Origin: JAGPHI01 sp036661035
GTDB taxonomy: Bacteria > Bacillota > Clostridia > Oscillospirales > Ruminococcaceae
Assembly (NCBI GenBank): GCA_036661035.1
Contig: JAVWZM010000014.1
Span: 1 to 41,320 of the forward strand
Direction of reading: 5' to 3'
DNA length: 41,320 bases
Shown: in pieces, positions 7,191 to 16,300 of the stretch
Numbering within the stretch: position 1 is the first letter of the stretch
How the letters are laid out: each line of letters starts with the position of its first letter
The notes under the pieces: generated by a model
What the model saw: the letters and a program-made list of their open reading frames with translations, nothing else
Told to the model about the DNA's origin: nothing
The model's database searches: none
Program-made: the position numbers and the translations under genes

Positions 7191-9794
7191 ATGCAAGAGC
7201 TTTCCCCAATGATGAAACAATATTTTGATATTAAAAAACAACACCCAGACGAAATTTTATTTTTTCGTCTTGGGGATTTCTATGAAATGTTTTTTGATGA
7301 TGCCAAGCTTGCTTCTAAAGAATTGGAGCTTACGCTTACAGGCCGCGACTGTGGGCAAGAGGAGCGCGCGCCAATGTGCGGCGTGCCATACCACTCTTGC
7401 GAGGGATATATAGCACGCTTGATTTCAAAAGGCTATAAGGTGGCGATTTGCGAGCAAATGGAGGATCCAAGCCTTGCAAAGGGCCTTGTAAAGCGCGATA
7501 TTGTGCGCGTGGTTACACCGGGTACAGTGATAGAAAGCAGTATGCTGGAGGACGATAAAAACAATTATATCGCCAGTATTTTTGTGAGTGATAAAAAGGC
7601 AGGAGTATGCTTTGCGGATATTTCCACAGGCACTGCACATACCGCATGCCTTGAGGCAAGCGAACTATCAGCGTCTATAATATCTCAGCTATGCCGCTTT
7701 GCGCCCCGAGAAGTGCTGTTTAATGCAAAGCTTTTGGATTTTAAAGACGTTACTATGTACATAAAACATCAGCTTGCATGCTCTGTGGAATTGGTAGATG
7801 ACGCATGCTACGACGCTAACCTTTGCGCCGACACCATGAATACGCATTTCGGCGGCAACGCAAAAGGCGAAACAGGGCTAGACATAGCATCTCCGCCATA
7901 TATCGCTCTTGCGGTGTTAATAGGCTATCTTGGCGAAACGCAAAAAAAAGGTGTGGAACGCCTTAAAACGGTTTACAATTATTCCGAGGCGCAGTACATG
8001 CATCTTTCGTCTGTAACAAGGGCAAACCTTGAGCTTACCGAAACAATGCGTGCGCGCGAGAAAAAAGGCACATTGCTTTGGGTGTTGGATAAAACGCAAA
8101 CAGCCATGGGCAAGCGGTTGATGCGCACATGGATAGAACAGCCACTTATCAGCGATATAGCCATAAATAATCGCCTTGATGGCGTAGAAGAAATATATAA
8201 TAATTCCGTGGCAAGGGCAGATATGATATCCATATTATCGAATATTTTCGATATGGAGCGTCTTTTAACACGCACAGTTTATGGCTCAGTTACGCCAAAA
8301 GAGCTTTTGGCACTGGCTGCCACCTGCGCACAGCTGCCGGGATTAAAAAATATTTTAGACGGCTTTAATTCTGCTGAGCTTGTTAATTTAAACACTCAGT
8401 TGGATTTATTAAGCGATATCAAAGAGCGCATTGAAAGCACTATAGATGAAAATGCGCCAATGAACTTTAAAGACGGCGGAGTTATTAAAAAAGGCTTTAA
8501 TGCGCAAATAGATGAATTAAATGACATAATGCACGGCGGAAAAGGCGTATTAACTGCTCTTGAAACAAAGCTGCGTGAAGAAACAAATATTCGCACGCTT
8601 AAAATAGGCTATAACCGAGTGTTTGGATATTATATAGAAGTAAGCCGTTCTTTTCAGGCGCAAGTGCCGGATAATTTTATTAGAAAGCAAACCTTGGCAG
8701 GCGCAGAGCGATATATTACCGAGGAATTAAAAGAACTGGAAAATAAAATTTTAGACGCAGGCGGCCGCATTGCCGTGCTTGAAAAGCAGCTGTTCGACCA
8801 GCTTTTGCAGGATCTTGCAAAAGAGCTTGTCCGCATACAAAACACTGCGTCGGCTGTAGCTGCACTTGATGTGCTTTGCTCGCTTGCTGATGTTGCGGTT
8901 AAAAATAATTATACAAGGCCAAATGTTGATAATGGCACAGCGTTTACCATTATAGAAGGTCGCCACCCAGTAATAGAGCAAATGCTAAAAGGCAATTTGT
9001 TTGTGCCAAACGACACTGTGCTTGACTGTGACGACAACCGTATGCTTATTATCACAGGGCCTAATATGGCAGGTAAATCCACATATATGCGCCAAACTGC
9101 GCTTATTGCGTTAATGGCTCAAATAGGAAGTTTTGTACCGGCAAAAGAATGTACATTAGGTGTAGTAGACGCAATATTTACAAGGGTAGGCGCATCAGAC
9201 GATTTAGCCGCAGGGCAATCCACCTTTATGGTAGAGATGACAGAGGTATCGGAAATATTGCGCAACGCCACCGGCAAAAGCCTTGTGATACTGGACGAAA
9301 TAGGCAGAGGTACCTCTACTTTTGACGGAATGAGCATCGCCCGTGCCGTGGTAGAGCATATAGCAGATAAAGAAGTGGGTATTGGCTGTAAAACCTTGTT
9401 TGCAACCCATTACCATGAACTAACAGAGCTTGAAAACGCTATAGACGGTGTGAAAAATTACAATATCGCTGTTAAAAAGCGCGGCGAGGATATCACGTTT
9501 TTAAGACGGATTATACGCGGCCCGGCAGACGATAGCTACGGCATAGAAGTGGCAAGGTTAGCGGGCTTGCCGCCTGAAGTTACCGCGCGAGCGCGCCAAG
9601 TATTAAAAGTGCTTGAGGCAAATGCGCCAAACGCCGACAGAGTAACTCAGCTAGATTTTGATAATTTTGAAAAATTTACTGAAACACCTGTACCGGGCGA
9701 GCTTGTAGACAAGCTAAACGCAATTGATGTGGAAACCTTAACGCCAATAGAGGCTCTTAATTTCTTATACGAGCTTAAAAAGCTGCAATATTAA
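7191..9794 (+). CDS. mutS: DNA mismatch repair protein MutS
   Basis: MutS recognises mismatches and small loops as a clamp-forming ATPase dimer, then recruits MutL. The mismatch-binding Phe-X-Glu motif is F30-Y31-E32 (GDFYEMF). The C-terminal ABC-type ATPase has Walker A GPNMAGKST (623-631), then Walker B in the stretch VILDEIGRGTSTFDG and the ATHYHEL motif. The length of 867 residues is normal. The ATG at 7191 (MQELSPMMKQYFDIK) fits the family N-terminus and has a weak AGGCGG upstream. An in-frame ATG at 7131 falls inside the preceding hairpin and would add non-homologous sequence, so it is rejected. mutL follows after 45 nt. Confidence 0.97.
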   Translation: MQELSPMMKQYFDIKKQHPDEILFFRLGDFYEMFFDDAKLASKELELTLTGRDCGQEERAPMCGVPYHSCEGYIARLISKGYKVAICEQMEDPSLAKGLVKRDIVRVVTPGTVIESSMLEDDKNNYIASIFVSDKKAGVCFADISTGTAHTACLEASELSASIISQLCRFAPREVLFNAKLLDFKDVTMYIKHQLACSVELVDDACYDANLCADTMNTHFGGNAKGETGLDIASPPYIALAVLIGYLGETQKKGVERLKTVYNYSEAQYMHLSSVTRANLELTETMRAREKKGTLLWVLDKTQTAMGKRLMRTWIEQPLISDIAINNRLDGVEEIYNNSVARADMISILSNIFDMERLLTRTVYGSVTPKELLALAATCAQLPGLKNILDGFNSAELVNLNTQLDLLSDIKERIESTIDENAPMNFKDGGVIKKGFNAQIDELNDIMHGGKGVLTALETKLREETNIRTLKIGYNRVFGYYIEVSRSFQAQVPDNFIRKQTLAGAERYITEELKELENKILDAGGRIAVLEKQLFDQLLQDLAKELVRIQNTASAVAALDVLCSLADVAVKNNYTRPNVDNGTAFTIIEGRHPVIEQMLKGNLFVPNDTVLDCDDNRMLIITGPNMAGKSTYMRQTALIALMAQIGSFVPAKECTLGVVDAIFTRVGASDDLAAGQSTFMVEMTEVSEILRNATGKSLVILDEIGRGTSTFDGMSIARAVVEHIADKEVGIGCKTLFATHYHELTELENAIDGVKNYNIAVKKRGEDITFLRRIIRGPADDSYGIEVARLAGLPPEVTARARQVLKVLEANAPNADRVTQLDFDNFEKFTETPVPGELVDKLNAIDVETLTPIEALNFLYELKKLQY

Positions 9795-9800
9795 TATAAA

Positions 9801-9818
9801 CATGTGCTTTTGCACATG
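9801..9818 (+). other. short hairpin between mutS and mutL
   Basis: CATGTGC (9801-9807) pairs with GCACATG (9812-9818) around a TTTT loop. There is no T tract after it, so it is not a terminator. It lies 21 nt upstream of the mutL start and could affect mutL translation or transcript stability. Confidence 0.4.
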
Positions 9819-9839
9819 CAATTTATCTGCGAGGTAATT

Positions 9840-11840
9840 ATGGCGCAAATTAATGTACTGGATAAACATACAGCAGAATTAATAGCGGCAGGCGAAGTGG
9901 TGGAACGTCCGGCGTCTGTAGCGAAAGAGCTGTGCGAAAATGCCATTGACGCAAAAGCAAGCAATATCACACTTACAATAGAGCATGGCGGCATAAAGCT
10001 TATAGAGGTGCAGGATAACGGCGGCGGCATCGAAAGCGATTATGTGCCTACTGCCTTTTTGCGCCATGCAACAAGTAAGGTGCAAACTCAAGAGGATTTG
10101 GAAAGCATTTCCACTCTTGGCTTTCGCGGAGAGGCGTTGGCATCTATAGCAAGTGTTTCTAAAATTTCGCTTTTAACTAAAACAGAAATAGACGAGTATG
10201 CCTGCCTTTATCGCATTGAAGGTGGCGAAGAAATCAGCTTTGAGGCGGCTGCACGCCCACAAGGCACTACTATATCTGTGCGAGATTTATTTTATAATAC
10301 ACCTGCGCGCATGAAGTTTTTAAAAAAAGATGTTAGCGAGGGTAATTACGTTAGCGACGTAATATCTCACTTGGCACTTTCGCATCCGGAAATATCCTTT
10401 AAGTTTATCCGCGAGGGTAAGGTGCAATTTCAAACACCGGGTGACGGTCGTCTTTTAAGCGCGGCATACGAGGTATTAACGCGAGATTTTTCCCGTGAAC
10501 TTATTGATATAGATTATACCCTTGGCAACTATAAGCTTACAGGGCTTGTAACGCCTCCCCATGCTGTGCGTGCCTCACGTGCCATGCAGTTTTTCTACAT
10601 AAACGGCAGATACGTTAAAAACCGCACAATTATGGCGGCACTGGAAAACGCCTATCGTGGCATTGCCATGCAGGGTAAATTTCCGGGCGGCATACTTTCT
10701 TTGCAAATGCCCACAGAGCTTGTGGACGTAAATGTACACCCCGCTAAAACCGAGGTGCGCTTTGCTCGCGACAGTGATGTGTTTGACGTGGTATATCAAG
10801 GCGTTAAATCCAAGCTGATGCAAAACATGGGCATGGCAAGGGAACTATTGAAACCACAAGAAGAAACATCAGAGGAAAATGTATCTGTAATGCAAAATAG
10901 CTTTACAGACGAAAAATCGCATATTAACGTTGCAAATGATAGCGCATCATCAATTTTTATCTCTAATATTTACAGTAACGCCAAAAAGGAAAACACGTTG
11001 GCAAGCACTGCTTATGTGCCTTATTTGCACGACGATGTTGTGCCGCAAAATGCAAAAATGCCTATAGACGCAAAGCCGTCACCATTTGCAAACAGCGCAC
11101 AGGATAAAAGCGAAAATGCGAATGGTGAAAGAGATAATGCAGAAGATGCTGCATATAAAGAAAGTGCCATAAATCTGGGAAATAAATACGGCAATATTGA
11201 CATTACATACAGCAAAGACGACATTGTCGCAGAGCAACAGCAAATGTACAAAGGCGAAGAAGAAACCCAAAACGAGCTGCAATTTGTGGGCGAAGTATTT
11301 CGCACTTATATTATTACACAGCACAATGATGAACTGTGCTTTATAGATAAGCACGCGGCACATGAGCGCATTATTTATGAAGAACTTTTTGCAAATTATG
11401 GCGATATATCGTCGCAACAGCTTTTAGCTACGGTTACGGCGTCTTTATCAGCACAAGAAAAAAATGCAATTATGGAAAACCTTGATATTTTACAAAAAAG
11501 TGGTATCGAAATTGAAGATTTCGGCGGCACAAGCGTGCTAATACGCGCAGTACCTTGCGACGTAGTACCTGAGGATATTGAAAATCTTGTGGTGGAACTT
11601 GCCTCAAGGCTTACGCTTTCGCGCAAGGATACTATTGCGGAAAAAACCCAGTGGGTACTACATTCCATTTCGTGCCGTGCCGCAATAAAGGGCGGCGACA
11701 AAACACACGAAAAACAGCTTTTGCATTTGGCACAAGATATTTTAAATGGAAAAGTACCTCCATTTTGCCCACATGGCAGACCAATAATTCTAAAGCTTAC
11801 CAGAAAGGAGCTGGAAAAACAGTTTGGCAGACAAGGCTAA
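9840..11840 (+). CDS. mutL: DNA mismatch repair protein MutL (endonuclease type)
   Basis: MutL couples MutS recognition to strand incision. The N-terminal GHKL ATPase shows ELCENAIDAKA, DNGGGI and GFRGEAL. A variable linker spans roughly residues 330-470. The C-terminal dimerisation domain carries the metal-dependent nicking motif DKHAAHERIIYEE, starting at D503, and the CPHGRP motif. It is therefore of the endonuclease-proficient type found in bacteria without MutH. Gln is replaced by Lys in the usual DQHA, a substitution I recall from other clostridia. The ATG at 9840 (MAQINVLDKHTAELIAAGEV) has GAGG upstream; an in-frame GTG at 9804 lies in the hairpin and is rejected. It overlaps miaA by 17 nt. 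Confidence 0.97.
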   Translation: MAQINVLDKHTAELIAAGEVVERPASVAKELCENAIDAKASNITLTIEHGGIKLIEVQDNGGGIESDYVPTAFLRHATSKVQTQEDLESISTLGFRGEALASIASVSKISLLTKTEIDEYACLYRIEGGEEISFEAAARPQGTTISVRDLFYNTPARMKFLKKDVSEGNYVSDVISHLALSHPEISFKFIREGKVQFQTPGDGRLLSAAYEVLTRDFSRELIDIDYTLGNYKLTGLVTPPHAVRASRAMQFFYINGRYVKNRTIMAALENAYRGIAMQGKFPGGILSLQMPTELVDVNVHPAKTEVRFARDSDVFDVVYQGVKSKLMQNMGMARELLKPQEETSEENVSVMQNSFTDEKSHINVANDSASSIFISNIYSNAKKENTLASTAYVPYLHDDVVPQNAKMPIDAKPSPFANSAQDKSENANGERDNAEDAAYKESAINLGNKYGNIDITYSKDDIVAEQQQMYKGEEETQNELQFVGEVFRTYIITQHNDELCFIDKHAAHERIIYEELFANYGDISSQQLLATVTASLSAQEKNAIMENLDILQKSGIEIEDFGGTSVLIRAVPCDVVPEDIENLVVELASRLTLSRKDTIAEKTQWVLHSISCRAAIKGGDKTHEKQLLHLAQDILNGKVPPFCPHGRPIILKLTRKELEKQFGRQG

Positions 11841-12762
11841 AATACCACTTTTGGTAATTTGCGGGCCAACAGCCACAGGCAAAACAGGCGTTGCCATAGA
11901 AATGTGCAAACGGCTAAATGGCGAAGTAATCGGCGCAGATTCTATGCAGATTTATCAAAATCTTAATATAGGCACGGCAAAGCCAACTTGCGCAGAAATG
12001 CAAATGGCCATACATCATTTGGTGGATTTTTTGCCGCCAAGCAAAAAGTTTTCAGTTGCCGATTACATGCAGGGTGCAAATGCAAGAATAGCTGAAATAA
12101 ACGGCCGTGGAAAGCTGCCCATTATGGTGGGTGGCACAGGGCAGTATATCAGCAGCGTTGTAAAGGGGTTACACCTTACAGCAGATAAGCCAGACGCAGC
12201 CTTGCGGCAAAGGCTTGCCTTGCAGGCGGAAACCGAGGGTATACATGCCATATACAATCGCCTTTGCGAAATAGATTTAATGTACGCCAAAACCTTGCAC
12301 CCTAACGATAAAAACAGGGTTTTGCGCGCAATGGAGCTGTATTTGCAAACGGGCATAACCATGAGCGTGCAGCTTGAAAATTCCGTGCCAAGCGAAAAGC
12401 CGTACAACGATTTAATTATAGGGCTTACATATTCAAACAGAGAATTATTATACGAAAATATTAATAAGCGTGTGGATATAATGGTGGAAAATGGGCTTTT
12501 AAGCGAAGCAAAGCTTGTATATGAAAACCAAAATTTATACATTACCGCGGCACAGGCAATAGGCTATAAAGAGCTTTTCCCATATTTCGACGGTGTTATG
12601 CCGCTTGAAGAATGTATAATAAAATTAAAGCAGGCATCAAGAAATTACGCTAAACGTCAGCTTACATGGTTTAAGCGCATGGATAATATTAATTGGATAA
12701 CTGTGGATACCGAAAACGCGGTAGAAAAAATATTGGAATTGCAGGGGAGTGTAAATGGATAG
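11824..12762 (+). CDS. miaA: tRNA dimethylallyltransferase MiaA
   Basis: MiaA transfers dimethylallyl from DMAPP to N6 of A37 in UNN-reading tRNAs, making the i6A substrate for MiaB. The P-loop is GPTATGKT (residues 14-21), followed by GADSMQIYQNLNIGTAKP and the VGGTGQYI motif. The length is 312 residues. Translation begins at TTG inside the end of mutL, with AAAGGAG about 14 nt upstream, which suggests coupling to mutL. Its stop overlaps the start of the next gene by 8 nt. Having both A37-modifying enzymes in one repair cluster is common in Firmicutes. Confidence 0.96.
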   Translation: MADKAKIPLLVICGPTATGKTGVAIEMCKRLNGEVIGADSMQIYQNLNIGTAKPTCAEMQMAIHHLVDFLPPSKKFSVADYMQGANARIAEINGRGKLPIMVGGTGQYISSVVKGLHLTADKPDAALRQRLALQAETEGIHAIYNRLCEIDLMYAKTLHPNDKNRVLRAMELYLQTGITMSVQLENSVPSEKPYNDLIIGLTYSNRELLYENINKRVDIMVENGLLSEAKLVYENQNLYITAAQAIGYKELFPYFDGVMPLEECIIKLKQASRNYAKRQLTWFKRMDNINWITVDTENAVEKILELQGSVNG

Positions 12763-13993
12763 CACAGATAAAAAAACGCCAAGTCTAAAAGCTGTAAAGA
12801 GAATTGCACTTTTTCTGATATTTTTATTGCCGACTGCCTACATTGCTTTTCAGCTTTTTTTAATATTGGTAAATAGGCCATATACAACGCAAACTGCCAT
12901 TAAATATACTATATCAGATGCCGTAACCGCAAAAGCATTTGTGGACATGCCTCAAGAGAACATCACCTACAATGGCGGCGTGCTTAGTTATCTTAAAGAA
13001 AACGGCGAAAAAGTGTCGCCGGGCAATGTTTTGGCAGAGGTTTTTGCAAATAACGAGCAAGCGCAAAGCAGGGCTTTGTCAAAACAGCTTACCAGAGAGG
13101 CTGATTTGCTTAAATCTGCTGCTGCCTCCACAGTAGGTGTAAATATTGAAACGCTTTTAGAGCAAAAGCTTTCTAAGGGTTATGCATTGATAGAATTGCT
13201 CGACAGCAAGCAATATTCAAAGATAAACTATATAAAGTCCGATTTACAGCTTGCTACCAATAAGCTGCAAATTGCCACCAAAGAGGTAAGCGATTTCAAC
13301 GCCAGCATTGATGCGCTTACGTCGGCGGCAGCGGCCGCAAGTGACGCGGCAGGGGCGTTTGAAACCGTAAACGCTCCAAGAGTGGGGTATTTTGTAAGTG
13401 CAGAGCGAAGCATGCCGCCTGTATTTACATCGCAGCAGCTTGCGGAAATAACGCCGCTTGAACTGAAAACCGCTAATGTGACCATTGCGGAAGATGCCGA
13501 AAGCAATGTAATGGGCAGATTAATTTACGATTATCGCTGGAAATGTTATATGTCGGTAAATTTAAAGCAATCAGAAAAATTTATAGAGGGAAAAGAAATA
13601 AGCCTAAAATTCCCCGAAGTTTCAGATGCGCGTATTCCCGCAAGGATAGAAAAAGTGGAAACAGATACCGCAAATGACGCGGCAAAAATCACAATAAGCT
13701 CCGACTACATGAATAAGGAAATCATATCCTTTAAAGGCTCTAAGGCACAGGCGATTTTTGGAGATTTTGAGGGCTTGCGCCTAGATAAATCCGCACTTCG
13801 CATACTTAACGGAGAGCCGGGAGTATATGTGAAATATGGCAATACGGCAGAATACCGCAAGATTAAAATTTTATTTGAAGATGAAAATTATATTCTTACA
13901 CCATTAACCTACGAAAAAGGCGTAAATGAGCTGAAAATGTATGATGAAGTTATTATTGGCGGACGAAATATAGAAGAAGGAAAAACAATGTAA
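12755..13993 (+). CDS. HlyD-like single-pass membrane protein
   Basis: This 412-residue protein has a short cytoplasmic N-terminus, one membrane segment (about residues 17-38) and a large outer region. The region after residue 60 resembles the biotinyl-lipoyl/HlyD fold: a stretch around GGVLSYLKENGEKVSPGNVL, then a long helical part (about 100-200) and beta-rich C-terminal sequence. HlyD-like proteins are adaptors of export systems, but no ABC or RND partner is adjacent. A similar gene is found upstream of sepF in many clostridia (recollection), suggesting an envelope or division role. Its ATG overlaps miaA. Function unknown. Confidence 0.65.
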   Translation: MDSTDKKTPSLKAVKRIALFLIFLLPTAYIAFQLFLILVNRPYTTQTAIKYTISDAVTAKAFVDMPQENITYNGGVLSYLKENGEKVSPGNVLAEVFANNEQAQSRALSKQLTREADLLKSAAASTVGVNIETLLEQKLSKGYALIELLDSKQYSKINYIKSDLQLATNKLQIATKEVSDFNASIDALTSAAAAASDAAGAFETVNAPRVGYFVSAERSMPPVFTSQQLAEITPLELKTANVTIAEDAESNVMGRLIYDYRWKCYMSVNLKQSEKFIEGKEISLKFPEVSDARIPARIEKVETDTANDAAKITISSDYMNKEIISFKGSKAQAIFGDFEGLRLDKSALRILNGEPGVYVKYGNTAEYRKIKILFEDENYILTPLTYEKGVNELKMYDEVIIGGRNIEEGKTM

Positions 13994-14035
13994 ACCGATT
14001 AATTTATTAAATTTTAAAAATTAATAAACTGTTTG

Positions 14036-14064
14036 TTGACATTACGAGCAAAAACAAGGATAAT
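14036..14064 (+). promoter_or_regulatory. sigma-A promoter of the sepF operon
   Basis: A perfect TTGACA (14036-14041), a 17-bp spacer and GATAAT (14059-14064) lie about 54 nt before sepF. An AT-only inverted repeat (TTTATTAA 14003-14010, TTAATAAA 14021-14028) lies just upstream and may weakly end the previous transcript. Confidence 0.75.
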
Positions 14065-14117
14065 AAGAATGTTAAGGTATTGTAAAATATTATAACAAAT
14101 CAATTAGGAGAATGAAT

Positions 14118-14573
14118 ATGAGTATGTTTGGAAAGCTTAAGGATATCATGGGCGTGCCTGACGATGAAGATTACGACGACGATGACATGGAGTTCATAAG
14201 CAATACGCGGAACAATTATATTCCGGCTGATGATGCCGATGTTCCCGAACAGCCAAGTGCGCAAAAGCGCAACAAGGTTGTTAATATTAACGCTACCACG
14301 CAGTTGCAGGTAGTGCTTGTGAAACCTGAGCGTTTTGAAGATGCGTCGGCTGTTGCCGACCATTTAAATGCAAAGCGTACAGTTGTGCTTAATTTGGAAT
14401 CCACAAATAAAGAAGTTTCGCGCCGTCTTGTGGATTTTCTTACAGGTGTTGCATATGCAAACAATGGGCAAATTAAGCGCGTTGCAAACAGCACGTTTAT
14501 CATCACACCATACAATGTAGACATTATGGGCGATTTATTGGACGAGCTTGAAAGCAATGGGGTTTTCTTTTAA
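14118..14573 (+). CDS. sepF: cell division protein SepF
   Basis: SepF binds FtsZ filaments and tethers them to the membrane at the septum of Gram-positive bacteria. The N-terminus (MSMFGKLKDIMG) fits the membrane-binding amphipathic helix. An acidic linker follows, and the C-terminal DUF552 domain covers residues about 60-151 (VVLVKPERFEDA, LDFL-type core, GVFF end). The length of 151 residues is normal. The ATG at 14118 is chosen because GGAG ends 7 nt upstream; the ATG at 14112 is too close and the one at 14124 slightly far. ylmH starts immediately after the stop. Confidence 0.93.
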   Translation: MSMFGKLKDIMGVPDDEDYDDDDMEFISNTRNNYIPADDADVPEQPSAQKRNKVVNINATTQLQVVLVKPERFEDASAVADHLNAKRTVVLNLESTNKEVSRRLVDFLTGVAYANNGQIKRVANSTFIITPYNVDIMGDLLDELESNGVFF

Positions 14574-15338
14574 GTGCGAGAATATATTCCGCCTGTAAAC
14601 GACGAAGAACGTCTTTTCGCAAAGCAAATTGCAAAGCTTGCCTTAGATGCAAAATATAGCGGCACTAAGCACGCCACGATGTTTTTATCGGATAGGCAGC
14701 AGGATATTGCAAGTGCAGTGTTAAAGCATAATCACTGCGAAGATTATATTTTCGCAGGTGGCTTTGACACGGCACAGCGCAAAATTTTGTGCTTTTGCAT
14801 GAACAGCGAATGTGCAAAGGCGAGTATTTTGTGCGCCGAGGTAAAGGCAAATAATAGCAAGAGTATTCTTACGCACCGAGATTATCTCGGCGCGTTTTTG
14901 TCACTTGGAATAAGGCGAGAAGCAATGGGCGATATACTTGCCGATGCCAACAGGGCAGTAGTGTTTGCCTTGCCTGCGGTTATTACGCTTTTATGTAACG
15001 AGCTTAGCACCGTAGGGCGCGAAACAGTTTCAATCACGCCTACCTCAGCACCCGATACTGCCGTACAATTATCCGAAAAAGAGCCCGTTACCGCAAGCGT
15101 TGCGTCTATGCGAATAGATGTAATTTTAGCGGCAATGCTTAAAGTTTCGCGCAGTGAAGCGCAAGGGTTTGTGCGCTCGGCACTTGTAGAGGTTAATCAT
15201 ATTCAAATTAACTCTGTACATTATGATATATGCGAAGATGATGTTATCACTGTGCGTGGCTACGGTAAATACAAGCTTACGGAAATAGGCGGTAAAAGCC
15301 GTAAAGACCGCACATTTGTGCAATTTATTCAATTTTAA
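14574..15338 (+). CDS. ylmH: YlmH-type S4-domain RNA-binding protein
   Basis: A 254-residue protein resembling YlmH. It has an N-terminal region of the YlmH family (about 1-160) and a C-terminal S4 RNA-binding domain (about 175-245) with the pattern RIDVILAAMLKVSRSEAQGF followed by VEVNH. YlmH homologues have been linked to rescue of stalled ribosomes/peptidyl-tRNA and to the division cluster. The start is a GTG placed directly after the sepF TAA; GGGG lies about 12 nt upstream, so translation is probably coupled. In B. subtilis ylmH is separated from sepF by ylmG, which is absent here. Confidence 0.88.
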   Translation: MREYIPPVNDEERLFAKQIAKLALDAKYSGTKHATMFLSDRQQDIASAVLKHNHCEDYIFAGGFDTAQRKILCFCMNSECAKASILCAEVKANNSKSILTHRDYLGAFLSLGIRREAMGDILADANRAVVFALPAVITLLCNELSTVGRETVSITPTSAPDTAVQLSEKEPVTASVASMRIDVILAAMLKVSRSEAQGFVRSALVEVNHIQINSVHYDICEDDVITVRGYGKYKLTEIGGKSRKDRTFVQFIQF

Positions 15339-15352
15339 TAGGAGGGCTTTTT

Positions 15353-16267
15353 ATGTTTGCAATAGAAGATATCGCAATGGCGGAATTTGATAAAGTTATG
15401 CGTGGCTATCGCCCTGAAGCGGTGCATGCCTACTTAGAGCAGGTTGCTGCCCAAATGGAGAAAATGCAATCAGAGCGTGAAGATGTAGAAAAAAAGCTGT
15501 ACATACTAGCGCAAAAGGTAGAGGAATATCGCAAGGAAGAGGATATGCTTAAAACAGCTATGCTCAATGCACAGCGCATGGGCGAAAGTGTGATACGCGA
15601 GGCAAAGCAAAAAGCCGATTCCATTGTTAGAGAGGCAGATCTAAAAGCCAATTTAATAGAAACAAAGGCAAAGGATAAAGTGGCAGAGCAAGAGGAAGAA
15701 TTTGTTTTACTGCAAGCCAAAATATCTAAGTTTAAAAACGAGGTTTTGGCAATTTATAAGCTGCATATACAGTCGCTAAGCGAGCTGCCGTCAAGTGAAG
15801 ACGATACACAGGAAGAGCTTGAAAATCAAGAGCCTGTTGAAGATGCTGCGATAAACGAGAGCGTAGCGGATAATATAGAATATGAACAAGAAACCGTCAC
15901 TTCATATATACCGCACAAAAATATGGAAGTAAAAGAAGATATCATTCCGCAGCAGCCCATATTTGATGAAGTGCAGGATATAGAGGAAATACCGCAAATG
16001 CCTATACAGCAGCAGGAGCAAGTGGAAAAGCCCATGCAATTTCAGCCTGTTTTCGGCGCAAAACCTATAAATAATGACGCATTTGCTCAAGCGGAGCATG
16101 AAATCCCGCGCGAAACTACGCAAAGCACGTTTGCAGTGCTTGGCATGGAGCCAAAAAACTTTGCATTTGACAATACCAATAAAAAACCTTTTGCGCGCGA
16201 AGAAAAACCGGCGAGCGCAGATGGCTCTATATTTGACCAATATGATTCCATGGATTTTAATGAATAA
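15353..16267 (+). CDS. divIVA: DivIVA-family cell division/polarity protein
   Basis: The N-terminal membrane-binding DivIVA domain is visible (residues about 4-35, with FDKVMRGYRPEAVHAYLEQV). A long coiled coil follows to about residue 150. An acidic, Gln/Pro/Glu-rich tail (about 155-304), likely disordered, holds scattered short hydrophobic patches. DivIVA senses negative membrane curvature and recruits division or polar partners. At 304 residues it is longer than B. subtilis DivIVA (164), owing to the tail. GGAGGG precedes the ATG. It is in an operon with sepF and ylmH and followed by ileS, the conserved order. Confidence 0.9.
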   Translation: MFAIEDIAMAEFDKVMRGYRPEAVHAYLEQVAAQMEKMQSEREDVEKKLYILAQKVEEYRKEEDMLKTAMLNAQRMGESVIREAKQKADSIVREADLKANLIETKAKDKVAEQEEEFVLLQAKISKFKNEVLAIYKLHIQSLSELPSSEDDTQEELENQEPVEDAAINESVADNIEYEQETVTSYIPHKNMEVKEDIIPQQPIFDEVQDIEEIPQMPIQQQEQVEKPMQFQPVFGAKPINNDAFAQAEHEIPRETTQSTFAVLGMEPKNFAFDNTNKKPFAREEKPASADGSIFDQYDSMDFNE

Positions 16268-16300
16268 AAAATATATTTTCTTTGAGGAGTGTAGATTTAA

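Noticed and set aside
14003..14028. AT-only inverted repeat as a terminator after the HlyD-like gene
   Set aside because: The stem contains no G-C pair and has no T tract, so it is unlikely to end transcription efficiently.
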